Below, in pieces: positions 45,113 to 55,904 of a DNA stretch of 64,000 bases. Position numbers and translations under genes: made by a program. The notes under the pieces were generated by a model, which was not told where the DNA came from, ran no database searches, and worked only from the letters and a program-made list of their open reading frames with translations. This DNA is from Labia minor (taxonomy: Eukaryota > Arthropoda > Insecta > Dermaptera > Spongiphoridae): positions 72,469,267 through 72,533,266 of the forward strand of contig OY720346.1 of the NCBI GenBank assembly GCA_963082975.1, read 5' to 3'. Each line of letters begins with the position of its first letter. Position 1 is the first letter of the stretch.

Positions 45113-45454
45113 ATGAATAATAATAAAGTAAGTATAATTAATATAATTTTACTATTATTGATATTGATAAAGTTATATAATATATGTACATATAAATAAA
45201 TTTTTGATTTTGCAGTTTTTAGATTGTATTCATAAGAATTGTGTTACAAATTCTCTACCTGGAGAAGAACGAGGACACTTGTTCTGGTTGCCAATGAGTA
45301 TAATAATAATAATAAGTATAATAGTCTGCTAAAATATCGTGTATGCAAACTTCATTTTAATGATTATGATTTCTACACACCTGAAAAGAAGAAATTAATT
45401 CGTGCAAGGATACCCTTGAATATAAATAAAGAATGTAGGTTTTGTGATATTTAA
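45113..45454 (+). pseudogene. THAP-domain fragment, frameshifted
   Basis: Exon 1 (45113-45127) is ATG plus four codons before GTAAGT. Exon 2 starts at 45216 after TTGCAG. It reads FLDCIHKNCVTNS and RGHLFWLPMS in one frame, and then, after an (ATA)n tract at 45299-45317, VCKLHFNDYDFYTPEKKKL in another. Together these give the Cx4C ... CxxH pattern, with downstream basic/leucine residues, of a THAP zinc finger, a DNA-binding domain common in P-element-type transposases and insect transcription factors. The frame changes inside the repeat tract, so either the allele is broken or the tract length varies. No transposase domain follows. A partial duplicate is at 48258-48860. Confidence 0.6.
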
Positions 45455-45459
45455 TAATG

Positions 45460-45800
45460 GAATATCCAAGGTTGGGAAAACAGAGGAATATACACCTCAG
45501 TTGTATAAATTTTATAAAATATTTTTAATTTTGTTTAAAAACTTGTCACAATAATAATCTATTTATTAAATAAATAGGTTACATAGAACATTATTCTTTT
45601 CATTTTAGATGTGCAATTTATATAATTATATAATTGAAAAATTGTGTAATTTTTATTTAAGTGAGAAATTTAATATAATATGTTTAAAGAAAAATATGTA
45701 TAAAAAATTTGTTTTCAAATGAGATACACATCATTATTGTTAATGATATTTTGTAATAATCTATTTTCAAATAAATATGTCACATACAACATTATTCTTT
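45460..45800. other. A+T-rich stretch after the THAP fragment
   Basis: Two related pieces (45538-45610 and 45740-45810, around TAGAACATTATTCTTTTC / CAACATTATTCTTTTCTTC) indicate a degenerate duplication. No gene. Confidence 0.4.
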
Positions 45801-45814
45801 TCTTCTAGACATGC

Positions 45815-45976
45815 AAATTATGAAATTTTTCAGTTAAGTGAAAAATTATTTATTTGGGGATAAGACCAACATTTCAGCAATTTTCTGAAAAAAAAAAAAA
45901 AATTATTTCTGAAATGTCAGTTTTAGCTCTAAATAAATAATTTTTCACTCAACTGAAAAATTTCATAATTTTTTCA
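45815..45976. repeat. Small palindromic element (~160 bp)
   Basis: Left arm ATGAAATTTTTCAGTTAAGT and right arm ACTCAACTGAAAAATTTCAT with further pairing inward (AAAAATTATTTA / TAAATAATTTTT, ACATTTCAG / CTGAAATGT). Related snap-back pieces are at 2605-2710, 6725-6800 and 40005-40110. Confidence 0.7.
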
Positions 45977-46019
45977 TTCCCGCTCCCCTCATTCAAATGA
46001 TTCAAAATGAATTTTAAAA

Positions 46020-46500
46020 ATGGTGCCAGGCCGGTTTTTTTACATCATAGTTCATATAGGGGCCACTTTTTAGCAGCAGCGCTAAACGCTGTTTCACGAA
46101 TTTAACATTGCGTGTCCCCCATCCCGCATCTCATTCTAACTCCCAGCTGAACCCTTGTTTAGTTTTTCTGACGAAAATAAGAGATGGCGATGCAGGCTCC
46201 CAATTTTTAACTCCGCAGGCGCTCAAGAGATCGCACTGCTGCAGAGCTTAATTTAAAAGAGGATTTCCTTGGTCTTGTAAAATCATCCATTCAATGGGAC
46301 CGGTGTAACTCGAACACCAGATGGCGTTACAGGAAAACGATTGACTCTCCAGGCGCCCAATAGAGGGCACCGCAAAAAAATGACCAAAGATCACCCCCTC
46401 CCACAAGCCTTCTGAATTCCCTGCAATTATTTGAATATCAAACTCGAAATACCATCCGTGCACAGAGTATCCGTACACATAATATTCGAAACAAACCTAG
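46020..46500. repeat. G+C-richer repeat, inverted with 47800-48005
   Basis: 46256-46500 in reverse complement matches 47803-48003 (around AATAATTGCAGGGAATT and TATTGGGCGCCTG). The frame at 46248-46478 reads through it. No recognised protein. Likely part of a non-autonomous element. Confidence 0.6.
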
Positions 46501-46789
46501 CAATTCTTCACTAATTTTTATTTTTCACTTAACACTATTTATCTTATGAAGTTATATTATTTATTATTTGATAAATATAAATATAAATATTATTTAACAT
46601 TTAACACAAATAAAATTGAAAAATTTATTATAAATTGTTTGATAAATAATTTAAATTACATTGTACCAAATCAAATATCAAAGTTAAATTATTTAATATT
46701 TGATAAATAAATACAAATTGCACAGCAATATAGAAATTCACAATAAGCACTATTAAATCAAATATATTCACGTACTCCTCTCAGTATAT

Positions 46790-47075
46790 CTTTTATCGTT
46801 TTTCACATGTTTAAAAATTGCATAAAACTGCTATATATAGAATTTCAGCTTGGTTGAATCGCTAAAAGTACCGGAATTAATTTTTTAGCACGTTGACTAA
46901 CAATCACGCGCCAGCATGTGACCAGATGCCCTCAACAAAGAGCCAAACTCACGCTGGTTTAATAAATACTATTTATTAATTTTAATTTATAATTTAATTT
47001 AAATATAATATATATGTGTTAATTTATCCAATTGGAATTTGCATGATAGCCGACCGGAGACATCCCACATTTTTT
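46790..47075 (+). repeat. Family B 3' part
   Basis: Contains GCTATATATAGAATTTCAGC, the block CGCCAGCATGTGACC, and ends GATAGCCGACCGGAGACATC, a diverged form of the family B end shared with 36000-36170. Confidence 0.65.
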
Positions 47076-47134
47076 TCATTTATAAATTTACCCAAATGTT
47101 CGTAAATCAGTTGTTTGATAAACTTAGATGATTA

Positions 47135-47377
47135 AAAATGCGTTGGATTAATTATTCTTAGTTAATCAATGATTTATGGATTTCTTGTGATCTTTTTAAA
47201 TAGTATCTTTTTGGAAATAGAAATGATTATTTATTTATTTATTTATAAATTTCCTTCTCACTAAGAACAATTCGTATGTGTTTCTCTCGTTTCAAATATT
47301 GGCATTGAAGAAAATTTTCTTCAATGTCAATATTTGAAGAAACACATACGAATTGTTCTTAGTGAGAAGGAAATTTA

Positions 47378-47409
<32 letters not shown>

Positions 47410-47500
47410 CATTTCTATTTCCATAAAAATACTATTTAAAAAGATCACAAGAAATCCAATTATCATTGATTAACTACGAATAATTAACCCAACGCATTTT
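47135..47500. repeat. Near-perfect 366-bp palindrome
   Basis: The centre is TGAAGAAAATTTTCTTCA at about 47306-47323. The arms mirror each other outward through CACATACGAATTGTTCTTAG and an (AAAT)n/(ATTT)n stretch to AAAATGCGTTGG / CCAACGCATTTT. Arm lengths differ mainly in the AAAT repeat number. Probably a fold-back MITE. Confidence 0.9.
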
Positions 47501-47514
47501 ATAATATATATATT

Positions 47515-47715
47515 ATACGGTAAATTTATTTTATATAACAAACGAAATATAAAAGATTATATTATGAAAAAATTTGCAACGATTAATAAAACAAAAAGAC
47601 ATTGGTTATTTTATTGGGATAAAAATCAATTTAATTAGATTTTTAAATTGATAAAAATTGATTAATTTCTAAAAAAACATATAACACTTAAAATAAAATG
47701 AGTTTTTTCATATAA
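47515..47715 (-). repeat. Copy of 35683-35885, inverted
   Basis: Reverse complement of 35683-35885, for example AATGTCTTTTTGTTTTATTA there and TAATAAAACAAAAAGACATT here. It adjoins the palindrome on one side. Non-coding. Confidence 0.75.
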
Positions 47716-48009
47716 AATTAAATTCTAAATATATGTGCATATAAAAAAATAATTCATAATTAAATAATAAAAAATTTACTTACAGTTAATACCATGTTTG
47801 CTGGGTTTGTTTCGAATATTATGTGTACGGATGGTATGTGGGTGTCGAGTTTGATATTCAAATAATTGCAGGGAATTTGGAAGGCCTGTGGGGGTGATCT
47901 GCGTTCATTTTTTTGCGATGCCATCTATTGGGCGCCTGAAGAGTCAACCGTTTTCGCCTGCAACACCATCTGTTGTTCGTGTTTCACCCGTCCCATTGAT
48001 CTGGACCAC

Positions 48010-48860
48010 CCCCCGGACACGGAGATGAAAGGCCCAGAAACAGAGTTACGCTCTCCGGAGACACCAGAGGCGCTGCTGGCACTAATTTGAATCCGAAAGT
48101 TGTTCCGAAACAGATGGCGCACCAGGTTCATTTTAAATCTATTTAAATCATTTTAAATATTTTAAATTGTCGTAAACATCTGACTGTCAAACATCTTAAA
48201 CAATTTGAAACAATTGTAAATATTATATCATCTGACTGATCCGAGGCCCTCCAATTGCGATCAATATGTATAAAAATAAAGTAAATATAATTAATATAAT
48301 TTTACTATTATAGATGCTTATTTTTCATGGTAATTATTCAGTTCAACCCCGTGAGGTAAGGGAGGTTAATTACTTTACCAAACTTGTTCCATTAATAGTC
48401 CTAATCATCCTTTCTTTGAAATTTGTATAGGCATCTTATATTTTTCTATATATATTTAGATAAAAAGGATTGAAATTTTCTAATGTATTCCATTTAACCT
48501 TTATTTGACAGCCATTTTAACATTATAGATTGGTTAAATCATTTGGCCTCTAGAGGGCAGCACCTATAATGTTAAGATGGCTGTCAAATAAAGGTTAAAT
48601 GGAATACATTAGAAAATTTCAATCCTTTTTATTTAAAAATATATAGAATAATATATTATAAGATGCCCATACAAATTTCTAAGAAAGGATGATTAGGACT
48701 ATTTAATGTAACAAGTTTGGTAGAGTAATTAACCTCCCTTACCTCACGGGGTTGCACTGAATAATTACCTTTTTCATTATAAAGTTATATGATATATGTA
48801 CATATAAATCAATTTTTGATTTTGAAGTTTTTAGATTGTATGTTTAAAGTAAGTAAAATT
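48010..48860 (+). pseudogene. Second THAP module copy, split by a fold-back element
   Basis: 48010-48300 repeats the region upstream of the THAP start, including ATGTATAAAAATAAAG as the exon 1 equivalent, here followed by GTAAAT. 48780-48850 repeats the intron end and exon 2 start (TTTTTAGATTGTATG), then loses similarity. An inverted-repeat element (48329-48769) sits in the intron position. No functional product is expected. Confidence 0.6.
48329..48769. mobile_element. Fold-back element (~440 bp) in the THAP copy
   Basis: Arms of about 200 bp: GGTAATTATTCAGT...CCCCGTGAGGTAAGGGAGG on the left and the inverse on the right, with CCATTTTAACATTATAG near the centre. The first THAP copy at 45155-45175 lacks the insert and shows the empty site. 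No coding. Confidence 0.8.
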
Positions 48861-48869
48861 TTATTATGT

Positions 48870-49085
48870 ATAAATTATTTTTTATTAATATTAAATATAT
48901 TAATATATTATTATATATTTTATTTATTTATTGCCATTTTGGCTCAAATTTACAGGTTTTTTTTACAAAATTTTACATATTTGCCATGTTAAATATTATT
49001 ATTTATAATTACATTAATAATCATTATTAGTAAATTATGTATATATAAAATAAAATATTTTAATATATTATTATATATTAAATTA
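48870..49085. other. A+T-rich spacer
   Basis: Simple A+T-rich sequence. Nothing recognised; the frame at 48789-48992 is not a gene. Confidence 0.4.
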
Positions 49086-49098
49086 TATTAATTATATG

Positions 49099-49201
49099 CA
49101 ATGATGTCCAGAAAAATGCCTTGAAATTGCTTAATCAATTTGAAAATTTAACAGATCGCCGATTAGAATTCTGTCATTCATTAATTTCTAGTGATCTAGA
49201 G
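49099..49201 (+). pseudogene. F-box/LRR fragment on the + strand
   Basis: The + strand reads NDVQKNALKLLNQFENLTD and then RRLEFCHSLISSDLE, matching one LRR stretch of genes 1-3 (CDDVQKNALKMLNQFENLTG in gene 1). It is cut at 49201 by the left end of a hAT element. The DNA right of that hAT (52343-52400) is the F-box 3' flank in the matching orientation, so this is the rest of an F-box copy with its 3' coding end lost. Confidence 0.85.
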
Positions 49202-49439
49202 CAGTGTTTCCCAACCTTTTTTCCTCGCGAACCAAAAGAAAGGTCCGAATAAATTTGACGAACCCCCTAAGTAGTTGTTAATGACAGGTAAAAAAAAAGC
49301 AATAATATTTTTCGTATTTCATTACAATTGATTATATTAATTGTGAAACATTGAAATAAAACATTAATAATAATTAAATGATGGCTACAAAAGTCGTAAA
49401 CAAGATACATTTAACAAAATGGTTCTTATATTTATGTAC

Positions 49440-51740
49440 TCTTAATGGGATATTTGTGGCTGTTTGATAGAACAAAGCAATTCAATGTTAGACTCAATAT
49501 CTGACAATTTCAATCTTAGATCAGGTTCTGCATTTAACCTGTTTCTGTATTTATCTTTCATATATGTATATGTTGAAAATCCTTTCTCGCATAGATTGTG
49601 AAAAATGGTAATAGAACTTCAATGGCTTTTTTTGACAGAACAGGATATTCATTTTGTATACTCAGCCAGAAGTAAATTAAAGATTGATCTTTAAAAATTG
49701 CTTCTAGAAAACTGCCACATGATAACTCTATGAGTTTTTCTTTTTCAGGGATATTGAGAGAGGTTTCTAAACTTATATTTCCTTGAAATGGATAACGTAT
49801 CCAGGGCCGGCCGTAGAGCCGAGCCAGTAAGGCCATGGCTCGGGGCGCTTGGCTGGCAGGGGCGCCATTATGAAAAAAAAATTAATCCTTCGCAAGATAT
49901 CAGGGCTTATAAGACTTAATAGTAAATAAAAAATTATGGTACGTAATAAAAAAATTGCGTTTTTTTAAAATAAGTAGTAAATTATTACATTTTTAAAAAT
50001 ATAATGTTGATATCATACCAAGATATCTCCTTTTTAGGAAGATCAATCAATATGTGGATCCAACTAAAATAAAATATATTTTCAAATATAAAAATATTTT
50101 TTTAATAACAAACAAAAATTTTTTAGTTGATTCTTTTTTTTTGCTTGTTAAAACATATGGGGCGAACTTTAGACCCTTGGCCTAGGGCGCCATAAGAGCT
50201 CGGGCCGTGCCTGAACGTATCCAGTTGTTTTTGAGATGTATATATTGCATCTGTTAGGAAAATAGTCATCGAAAGTTAATCGAAGATAGTTCAGATGATC
50301 ACATATACTCCTTTTAATATTTTCTTCAAGTTTAATTGAATTTTCTGATAAAAAAGTGCTGACAGAATCGAAACATCCATATTCATTTATTTGCTAGCAT
50401 TGAATCCAAAAATTGATATTTTTTAACATATCCTCAATTCTATCATGTACACTGAAAATGGGGACACCCTCGTCTTGTAAAGACATATTTAATTCATTCA
50501 GTTTACAAAAAATGTCAGCTAAATACACAAGCTTTTGTAGCCAAAGAACATAGGTATACAAGAAGACAAATGAAACGGATGATCCATAAAAAATGCTTAA
50601 ACTTCAGAGTTCAATTCAAACAAACGCGACAAAACTTTACCACTGGAAAGCCATCTAACTTCTGTGGGAAGTAGTAAAGAAACGTGAAAACTTCCAAAAT
50701 CCTCGCAAAACGTACGGAATAGACGGCAAATTGTAGCACGTGATTTTATAAAGTTTACAATTTTGACAGCATCACTTAAAGTAGTAGATAACTCTGCAGG
50801 AATACGCATACATACTAAAGCGTGTCTATGAATACAACAATTTTTTTGTTAATCTTCCTCACCCGTGCCTCAAAACCTGAAAACTTTCCGGTCACTGATT
50901 TTGCACCAACTGTACACACACCCACAGAATAAGACCAGCTTATTCCATTCTTTTCAAAATACCCATTGATCAAATCAAAAATCGCTTCTCCAGTTGTGTG
51001 GGTTTTTAAAGGTTTTGCAAATAGTACATCTTCTTGAACAATATTCGCAAAAAGATATCTAACGTAGACAAGCAAGATTGCTGCATTTGTTACATCCGTC
51101 GATTCGTCAAGTTGAATTGCAAAATAATTCAATTTTATTCTATTTAAAAGTTCGTTTTCCACATAATTAGCAAACTCATTAATTCTACGTGACACCGTGT
51201 TGTTTGATAAGGAAACTAGCTCAATTTTCTTTGCTGCCTTTATCCCAAGCATATATTTGGCGATATCTTTCGCATACGGCACAATTACATTTTCTGATAT
51301 TGTATGCGCTTCTGCTATTGTAAGATCTTGCAATTCTATAATTTACTCGAAAAAATGCTTCAAGGGTCATTTTACTATCTTCGTTTGAAGTCAAGATAGA
51401 AGAAAGGCTACTTTTCATGATATCTACTAATTTTCTTTTGAAATATTCAAGAGGTTTATCTTTGTGTTTTGTTTCAATATGGCTACGAAGAAGTGATGGT
51501 TTTAAACTGCTGTTGGTAAGAACTTCATTACTATAACACAAAGGGGTTTAGGTTCCGAATCATCCCTAGTAAAATGAAAACCCAATTTTAGATAGTCGCT
51601 GTCATATTTTCGCTTTTTCCCTTTTCTATCATCATTTCCTTTGTTTTTCGTCTGGTGAAACGGTACCTCACTATAGCATTTAACACTATCATGTCGATTA
51701 TCATGTCTTTCTAAATGGCCCGTTTTTAACCATTGATCCA
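49440..51740 (-). pseudogene. Broken ZBED5-like hAT transposase
   Basis: Pieces in order: start MDQWLKTGHLERHD near 51740, zinc-finger region (KPLCVIVMKF / SLLRSHIETKHKD across a frameshift near 51520), LDESTDVTNAAILLVYVRY (about 51100), VCTVGAKSVTGK (about 50900), LLPTEVRWLSSGKVLSRLF (about 50640), and hATC-type YMKDKYRNRLNAEPDLRLK (about 49530). At least three frameshifts and the MITE insertion break the frame. The motif corresponding to CTDGARAMSG in the intact copy is CTVGAKSVTG here, so a key acidic residue is also lost. Confidence 0.88.
49802..50213. mobile_element. 412-bp hAT-type MITE nested in hAT
   Basis: A perfect 8-bp duplication AACGTATC lies at 49794-49801 and 50214-50221. Ends are CAGGGCCGGCCG and the inverse of CAGGCACGGCCC. 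Removing it restores continuity of the hAT reading region. No coding. Confidence 0.9.
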
Positions 51741-52342
51741 TAATAAAATAAATTAAATTAATATTTATTATATGATTTACACGAGAACTTGCAGTCACAG
51801 TAACACTATCGCTTATTTTACAAGTGCTAAGTCTATGTATGAAGAACAAGTATCTTATTCTAAAATCTTTAGTAAACTGTTTATTTGATATTTATTTCCG
51901 ATTGTATTGTAAAAACAAAAAATATTACAAAGAAAGGAAAAATGATTCTAAAAATAAAGCAGAAAATTATACTAATCACATTGATACAATGTTTTAAATA
52001 TAAATAAATGTTTGTAAAAAAAAGAATAGTATTTTTTTACTTGGAGGAATAAATTACAATGTATAAAATTGTTGGTATGATTTGATATTAATGAAGTAAT
52101 TTTGAAAAATAAATAAGGAAAAAAGAAATGAAAATATTGAAATTTATTATAGATTTCTTAACACACAGGCAACGATCAATCTCTTTTACAGTGAGTTTGT
52201 TCTTTAATTTTTGTTTTGTTTTTTTGATTTTGCTTTTAATGAAGTTTTAAAAAATACGCCATTACAATATTATCTTCGCGAACCCCCTCTGTATACCCTG
52301 TGAACCCCCAGGGGTTCGCGAACCACCGGTTGGGAATCACTG

Positions 52343-52700
52343 ATATAAACCCTTGAATATCTTTTTTCTTGAACTGAAATATCCCGTCCCTATTGTCTTT
52401 TGACTAGGACACTTTATTGTCTTTACTGAAACCAAGATTTTAGCGCCACCTAGGAAATAAAGCTACAACTAATTGAAAAATAATCGGGCTTATGTGCGTG
52501 TATATATATATATTTCCGCCAACGATCTGTCTCGCGTAATGGGAAGAAGGATGAAATGAGCGTGGAATGATGGAAATTGCACCACATGGAATTGCATGAC
52601 CTATAATTAGGACCATAAAATTGATGAGGATGGGAAAGGAGAGTGATTCAAGATGACTATGTTAGGAGTTGAGAAACTCCAATATTATTCATTTAGTATT
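52343..52700. other. Rest of an F-box flank and unassigned sequence
   Basis: 52343-52390 is the inverse of the block CAGTTCAAGAAAAAAGATAT seen in S1-S3. 52435-52500 is related to 33210-33270 (around TAGCGACACC/TAGCGCCACC and AACTAATTGAAAAA). 52500-52690 has no match I can see. Confidence 0.45.
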
Positions 52701-52707
52701 TTCGTTA

Positions 52708-52985
52708 CACCAGTGGTGTACCTAAAACTTTTGCCGCCCGGGGCGATCTCCAGTTTGCCGCCCTTTTTATTATAAGTCAAGTTGTTTTTATAAATTAATA
52801 CACAAAAATAAATTATTAAGTTATTTAATCAATATTAATTACACAGAGTAAATTTTTTTACATATATTTGTATGCACTCGTAAACATATTTAAATAATAT
52901 TTACTCTTCTAGCTTTCATACTAGAAAAATCGTGTATAATGCTCTCAAAATTTATATTTATATTTTTTTCGCCGGCCCTGCTTTT
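52708..52985. repeat. Possible truncated hAT-type MITE
   Basis: CAGTGGTGTACCTAAAACTT followed by TTGCCGCCCGGGGCGATC looks like a hAT left end. A GCCGGCCCTG near 52974 could be the other side, but no target duplication is visible. Confidence 0.4.
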
Positions 52986-53079
52986 CAAAAGAAAAATCGA
53001 TGATGTAAAAAAATATTGGTATATCACTTCAAAGTAATCATATAAAATTTTCAAAAGAAATGACATTTATAAACTGACG

Positions 53080-53240
53080 GACTATAAACTGGACGGACAA
53101 CATCATGCTAAAAATACTTTTTACTCCCTTACTATCGTCGGTCGGTAAAGAATTCAATGGTTTGGTACACACAATATGACAGACAAGAATTTTCCCTACT
53201 TTTTTGGAGCCACTCCAACTACTTAAAACAAGCATTTTTT
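53080..53240. repeat. Family D fragment
   Basis: Carries GGACGGACAACATCATGC, AAAAATACTTTTTAC and CTTACTATCGTCGGTCGGTA as in 24050-24190. Truncated. Confidence 0.6.
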
Positions 53241-53470
53241 ATTAAGTACCAGGACCCAGCCTCGGCTCGGTACTTAAGTTAAAAAAAATGATTCATTATT
53301 ATTGGGTTTGGCTGGTAATATTAATACCTGGGACACCGAGCTGTCGCTCGACCCTTTAAAAAATATTAATCTACAATTAATTATTTATTACAATTATTAA
53401 ATGTTGCATCATTGCATCAATCTGATTAAAATGAATTGAACTGGGGTCCTCAATAATACAAACAAACAAT
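53240..53470 (-). repeat. Repeat family C 3' end, inverted
   Basis: Inverse of the family end (ACCAGGACCCAGCCTCGGCTCGGTACTTAAG), CTGTCGCTCGACCCTTT, then the CATTGCATCAATCTGATT block to the TGAGGACCCC junction. Confidence 0.7.
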
Positions 53471-53514
53471 TTTAGCTAGCATAATAAGATTAATCCAAGT
53501 AATATCGTCTATTT

Positions 53515-54573
53515 CTATTCGACACTATCTTATCTTATTATGCTAGCTAAAATTGTATATATAGCCATTGGTTCTCAAAAACCGCTCTAACGATTTTTTT
53601 CAAATTTACACTAGATATAGTATCTATAAAGAAAAATTGAGTTTTATTGATCACATCTCTTGAAAAATACATTTTCATTATTAATTTCTTAATTAAAAAT
53701 TATATATGGAAAACGTCAAAATTGGCATCCATTTTTATTTTTTAACTGAAATTGTATTAATATTTTTTTTTATTTAAAATATTTTAAAATTTATTATTTA
53801 ATTTCGAAATAAAATTAAAAATATTTATTTTTAATAAAATATATATAGATATTTATTAATCTCTCTCAAAAAAAAACAAAAACAAAAACAAAAAACATAT
53901 ACGTCTTGCTAAGAAAGTAAAAAATGTCGTTTTGATCATCTAAGTATTATTAGTCTATTGGGTAGAGCGACTGTCTGACGATTCAACTTCGCAGGATCGA
54001 AACCGGCGGAAAATAGTTTTTTTTTTTTTTAATCTATTATTTTTTAATAAATTACTATTTTATATTTATTTATTCATTGTTCTTTTATTAAATTTAATAT
54101 TTATTAATATTATTTATTATTAATTTATATATGGACAAATGGCACTCATATTGAAATTTGACTCCCGCCTTTTTTTAAAAGATATTGTATTAATATTTTT
54201 TTTATATTTAAAATATTTTCAAATTTTTTATTTAATTTCGAAATAAAATTAAAAATATATATTTTAATAATATTTTATAATTATAAATTACGATATATAT
54301 TTTTCATTCTTCCAATAAAAAAAAATATTCATGCACTTAAAAACATATCTAATCTATCTATATGCATATTTATGTATTATTGAGGACCCCAAGTTCCATT
54401 CATTTTAATCAGATTGATGCAATGATGCAACATTTAATAATTGTAATAAATAATTAAAGAATTGTATATTAGCTCGGTGTCCCAAGTATTAATATTACCA
54501 GCCAAACCCAATATAATAATGAATTATTTTTTTTTAACTTAATTACCTAGCCGAGGCTCGGGGTTCCGGTGTG
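53515..54573 (+). repeat. Repeat family C, full copy with tRNA-like module
   Basis: Starts TCTTATTATGCTAGC and includes the CCGCTCTAACG block. A tRNA-like segment at 53940-54010 (TATTGGGTAGAGCGACTG, then GGATCGAAACCGGCGG resembling A- and B-boxes) follows, then the second block TGACTCCCGCC and the end hairpin CCGAGGCTCGGGG. With 1075-2434 it shows that the module sits at a constant place in the family. Confidence 0.75.
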
Positions 54574-55345
54574 ATCTTAATATATTGTCAGAATTAGATA
54601 AATAATGTAGAGAGAAAAATTATTTAAAAATAGATATTTATTTAAATGAAATAAAATTATTTAATTTACAGAATGAAAATGTCTATAATAATGTCTAAAC
54701 ATTTTTTCGAGCGACAGCTCGGTATCCCAGGTATTAATATTACCAGCCAAACCCAATAATAATGAATCATTTTTTTTAACTTAAGTACCGAGCCGAGGCT
54801 CGGGGTCCCGGTACTTTTCAGTTATGAAATGAACAGTCAGTAGAGAGTAAAAAAATTGTAATTGAACACCGCCGTTTTTTAAAATAATTAAATTATTTTA
54901 TAGATTATAAAATAAAAATTATTGTATTAACATTAAAAATATTGAAATAAAAAATAATAGTTTGATTTAATAAACTAAAATATTATAAACATTTTTAGTG
55001 AGAATTTCACAGGGAGGTAGGGAACCCAATTCATTTAACCATCCATGTTGTATAAGGAATCTTAATTTCTTAACACTTCGTTTTTTAAAATTTAAAATAG
55101 AGGGAGAGAAAGAGTTTTAATTATATTCGAATAGTCGATATTCTATATATCAGTATTTTTTTTCTGAATTTAATACCAAGTTGATTTTCAAAATTTTCTA
55201 TTCTTTATGCATATGATTGATTACATGTGTTAAAATTTAAACAAATTCAAATATTCTAATTTTTAAATTTATATAAAATTTAATATTATTTTTTCGAGAC
55301 TAATGTCAAATACCGGTGGCCCTAATCAGAGCAAGAGAGACTCCT
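54574..55345. other. Gene-free stretch with a second family C end
   Basis: 54715-54818 is another family C 3' end (GAGCGACAGCTCGG, then the CCGAGCCGAGGCTCGG hairpin). 54820-55345 is A+T-rich with no recognised gene. Confidence 0.5.
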
Positions 55346-55400
55346 TAAGGTAGCGGCCCAGTCGATGATGTTATATGGATCGGAGATTTGGGCTTTACAA
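55340..55400 (+). pseudogene. LINE reverse-transcriptase tail fragment
   Basis: TTAAGGTAGCGGCCCAGTCG and onward translates as KVAAQSMMLYGSEIWALQ, a motif of the region after the polymerase domain in many insect LINEs. A shorter like piece is at 33643-33685 in another repeat-rich spot. Dead. Confidence 0.6.
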
Positions 55401-55904
55401 CTATATTTTAAGTGAAAAAATGATTTCTTGGTTATATAAAAATTAAAATATGATTCTTTATATCTTTATTATACAGAAAAGTAGGCGTGTTAATATAAAA
55501 TATATACCTGGGACACTGAACTATTACTCGACCCTTTAACCAATTTATACAATTTATTTTTATATACTTTAAAAATTTTACAATTTTTTAATTATTTATT
55601 ATAATTGTTAAATGGGATTTCTAAAAATGACCCATTAAAAATTTGTTTCCTAAAATGTTTCAAATTAGTTCATTTATAAAATCTATATATCTGTGTGTCT
55701 GTTTTTCGATTTTTTAAATTTTGATTTTGGATTCGATTAGAGCTTAAAATGTGTAATATTAAAGTGGTCTTGGTTTTTTAAAATTCGTTTGGGTACATGG
55801 TCAAATCGGCAGTCAAAGTTGAAAATTCCCCATATATTATAACTACTGTAATTAGTATTATTATAATGTAAAATTATAAAGAAAAAATGTTTAGACATTA
55901 TTAT

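Larger units (their letters stand above)
49202..52342 (-). mobile_element. Decayed hAT transposon (~3.1 kb) with nested MITE
   Basis: Ends CAGTGTTTCCCAACC and the inverse of CAGTGATTCCCAACC, with subterminal CGCGAACC-type motifs. The flanking octamers ATCTAGAG and ATATAAAC do not match well, so the target duplication is eroded or the flanks were rearranged. It holds a broken ZBED5-like transposase (minus) and a younger MITE at 49802-50213. Related to, but clearly different from, the intact hAT at 20309-23605. Confidence 0.88.
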
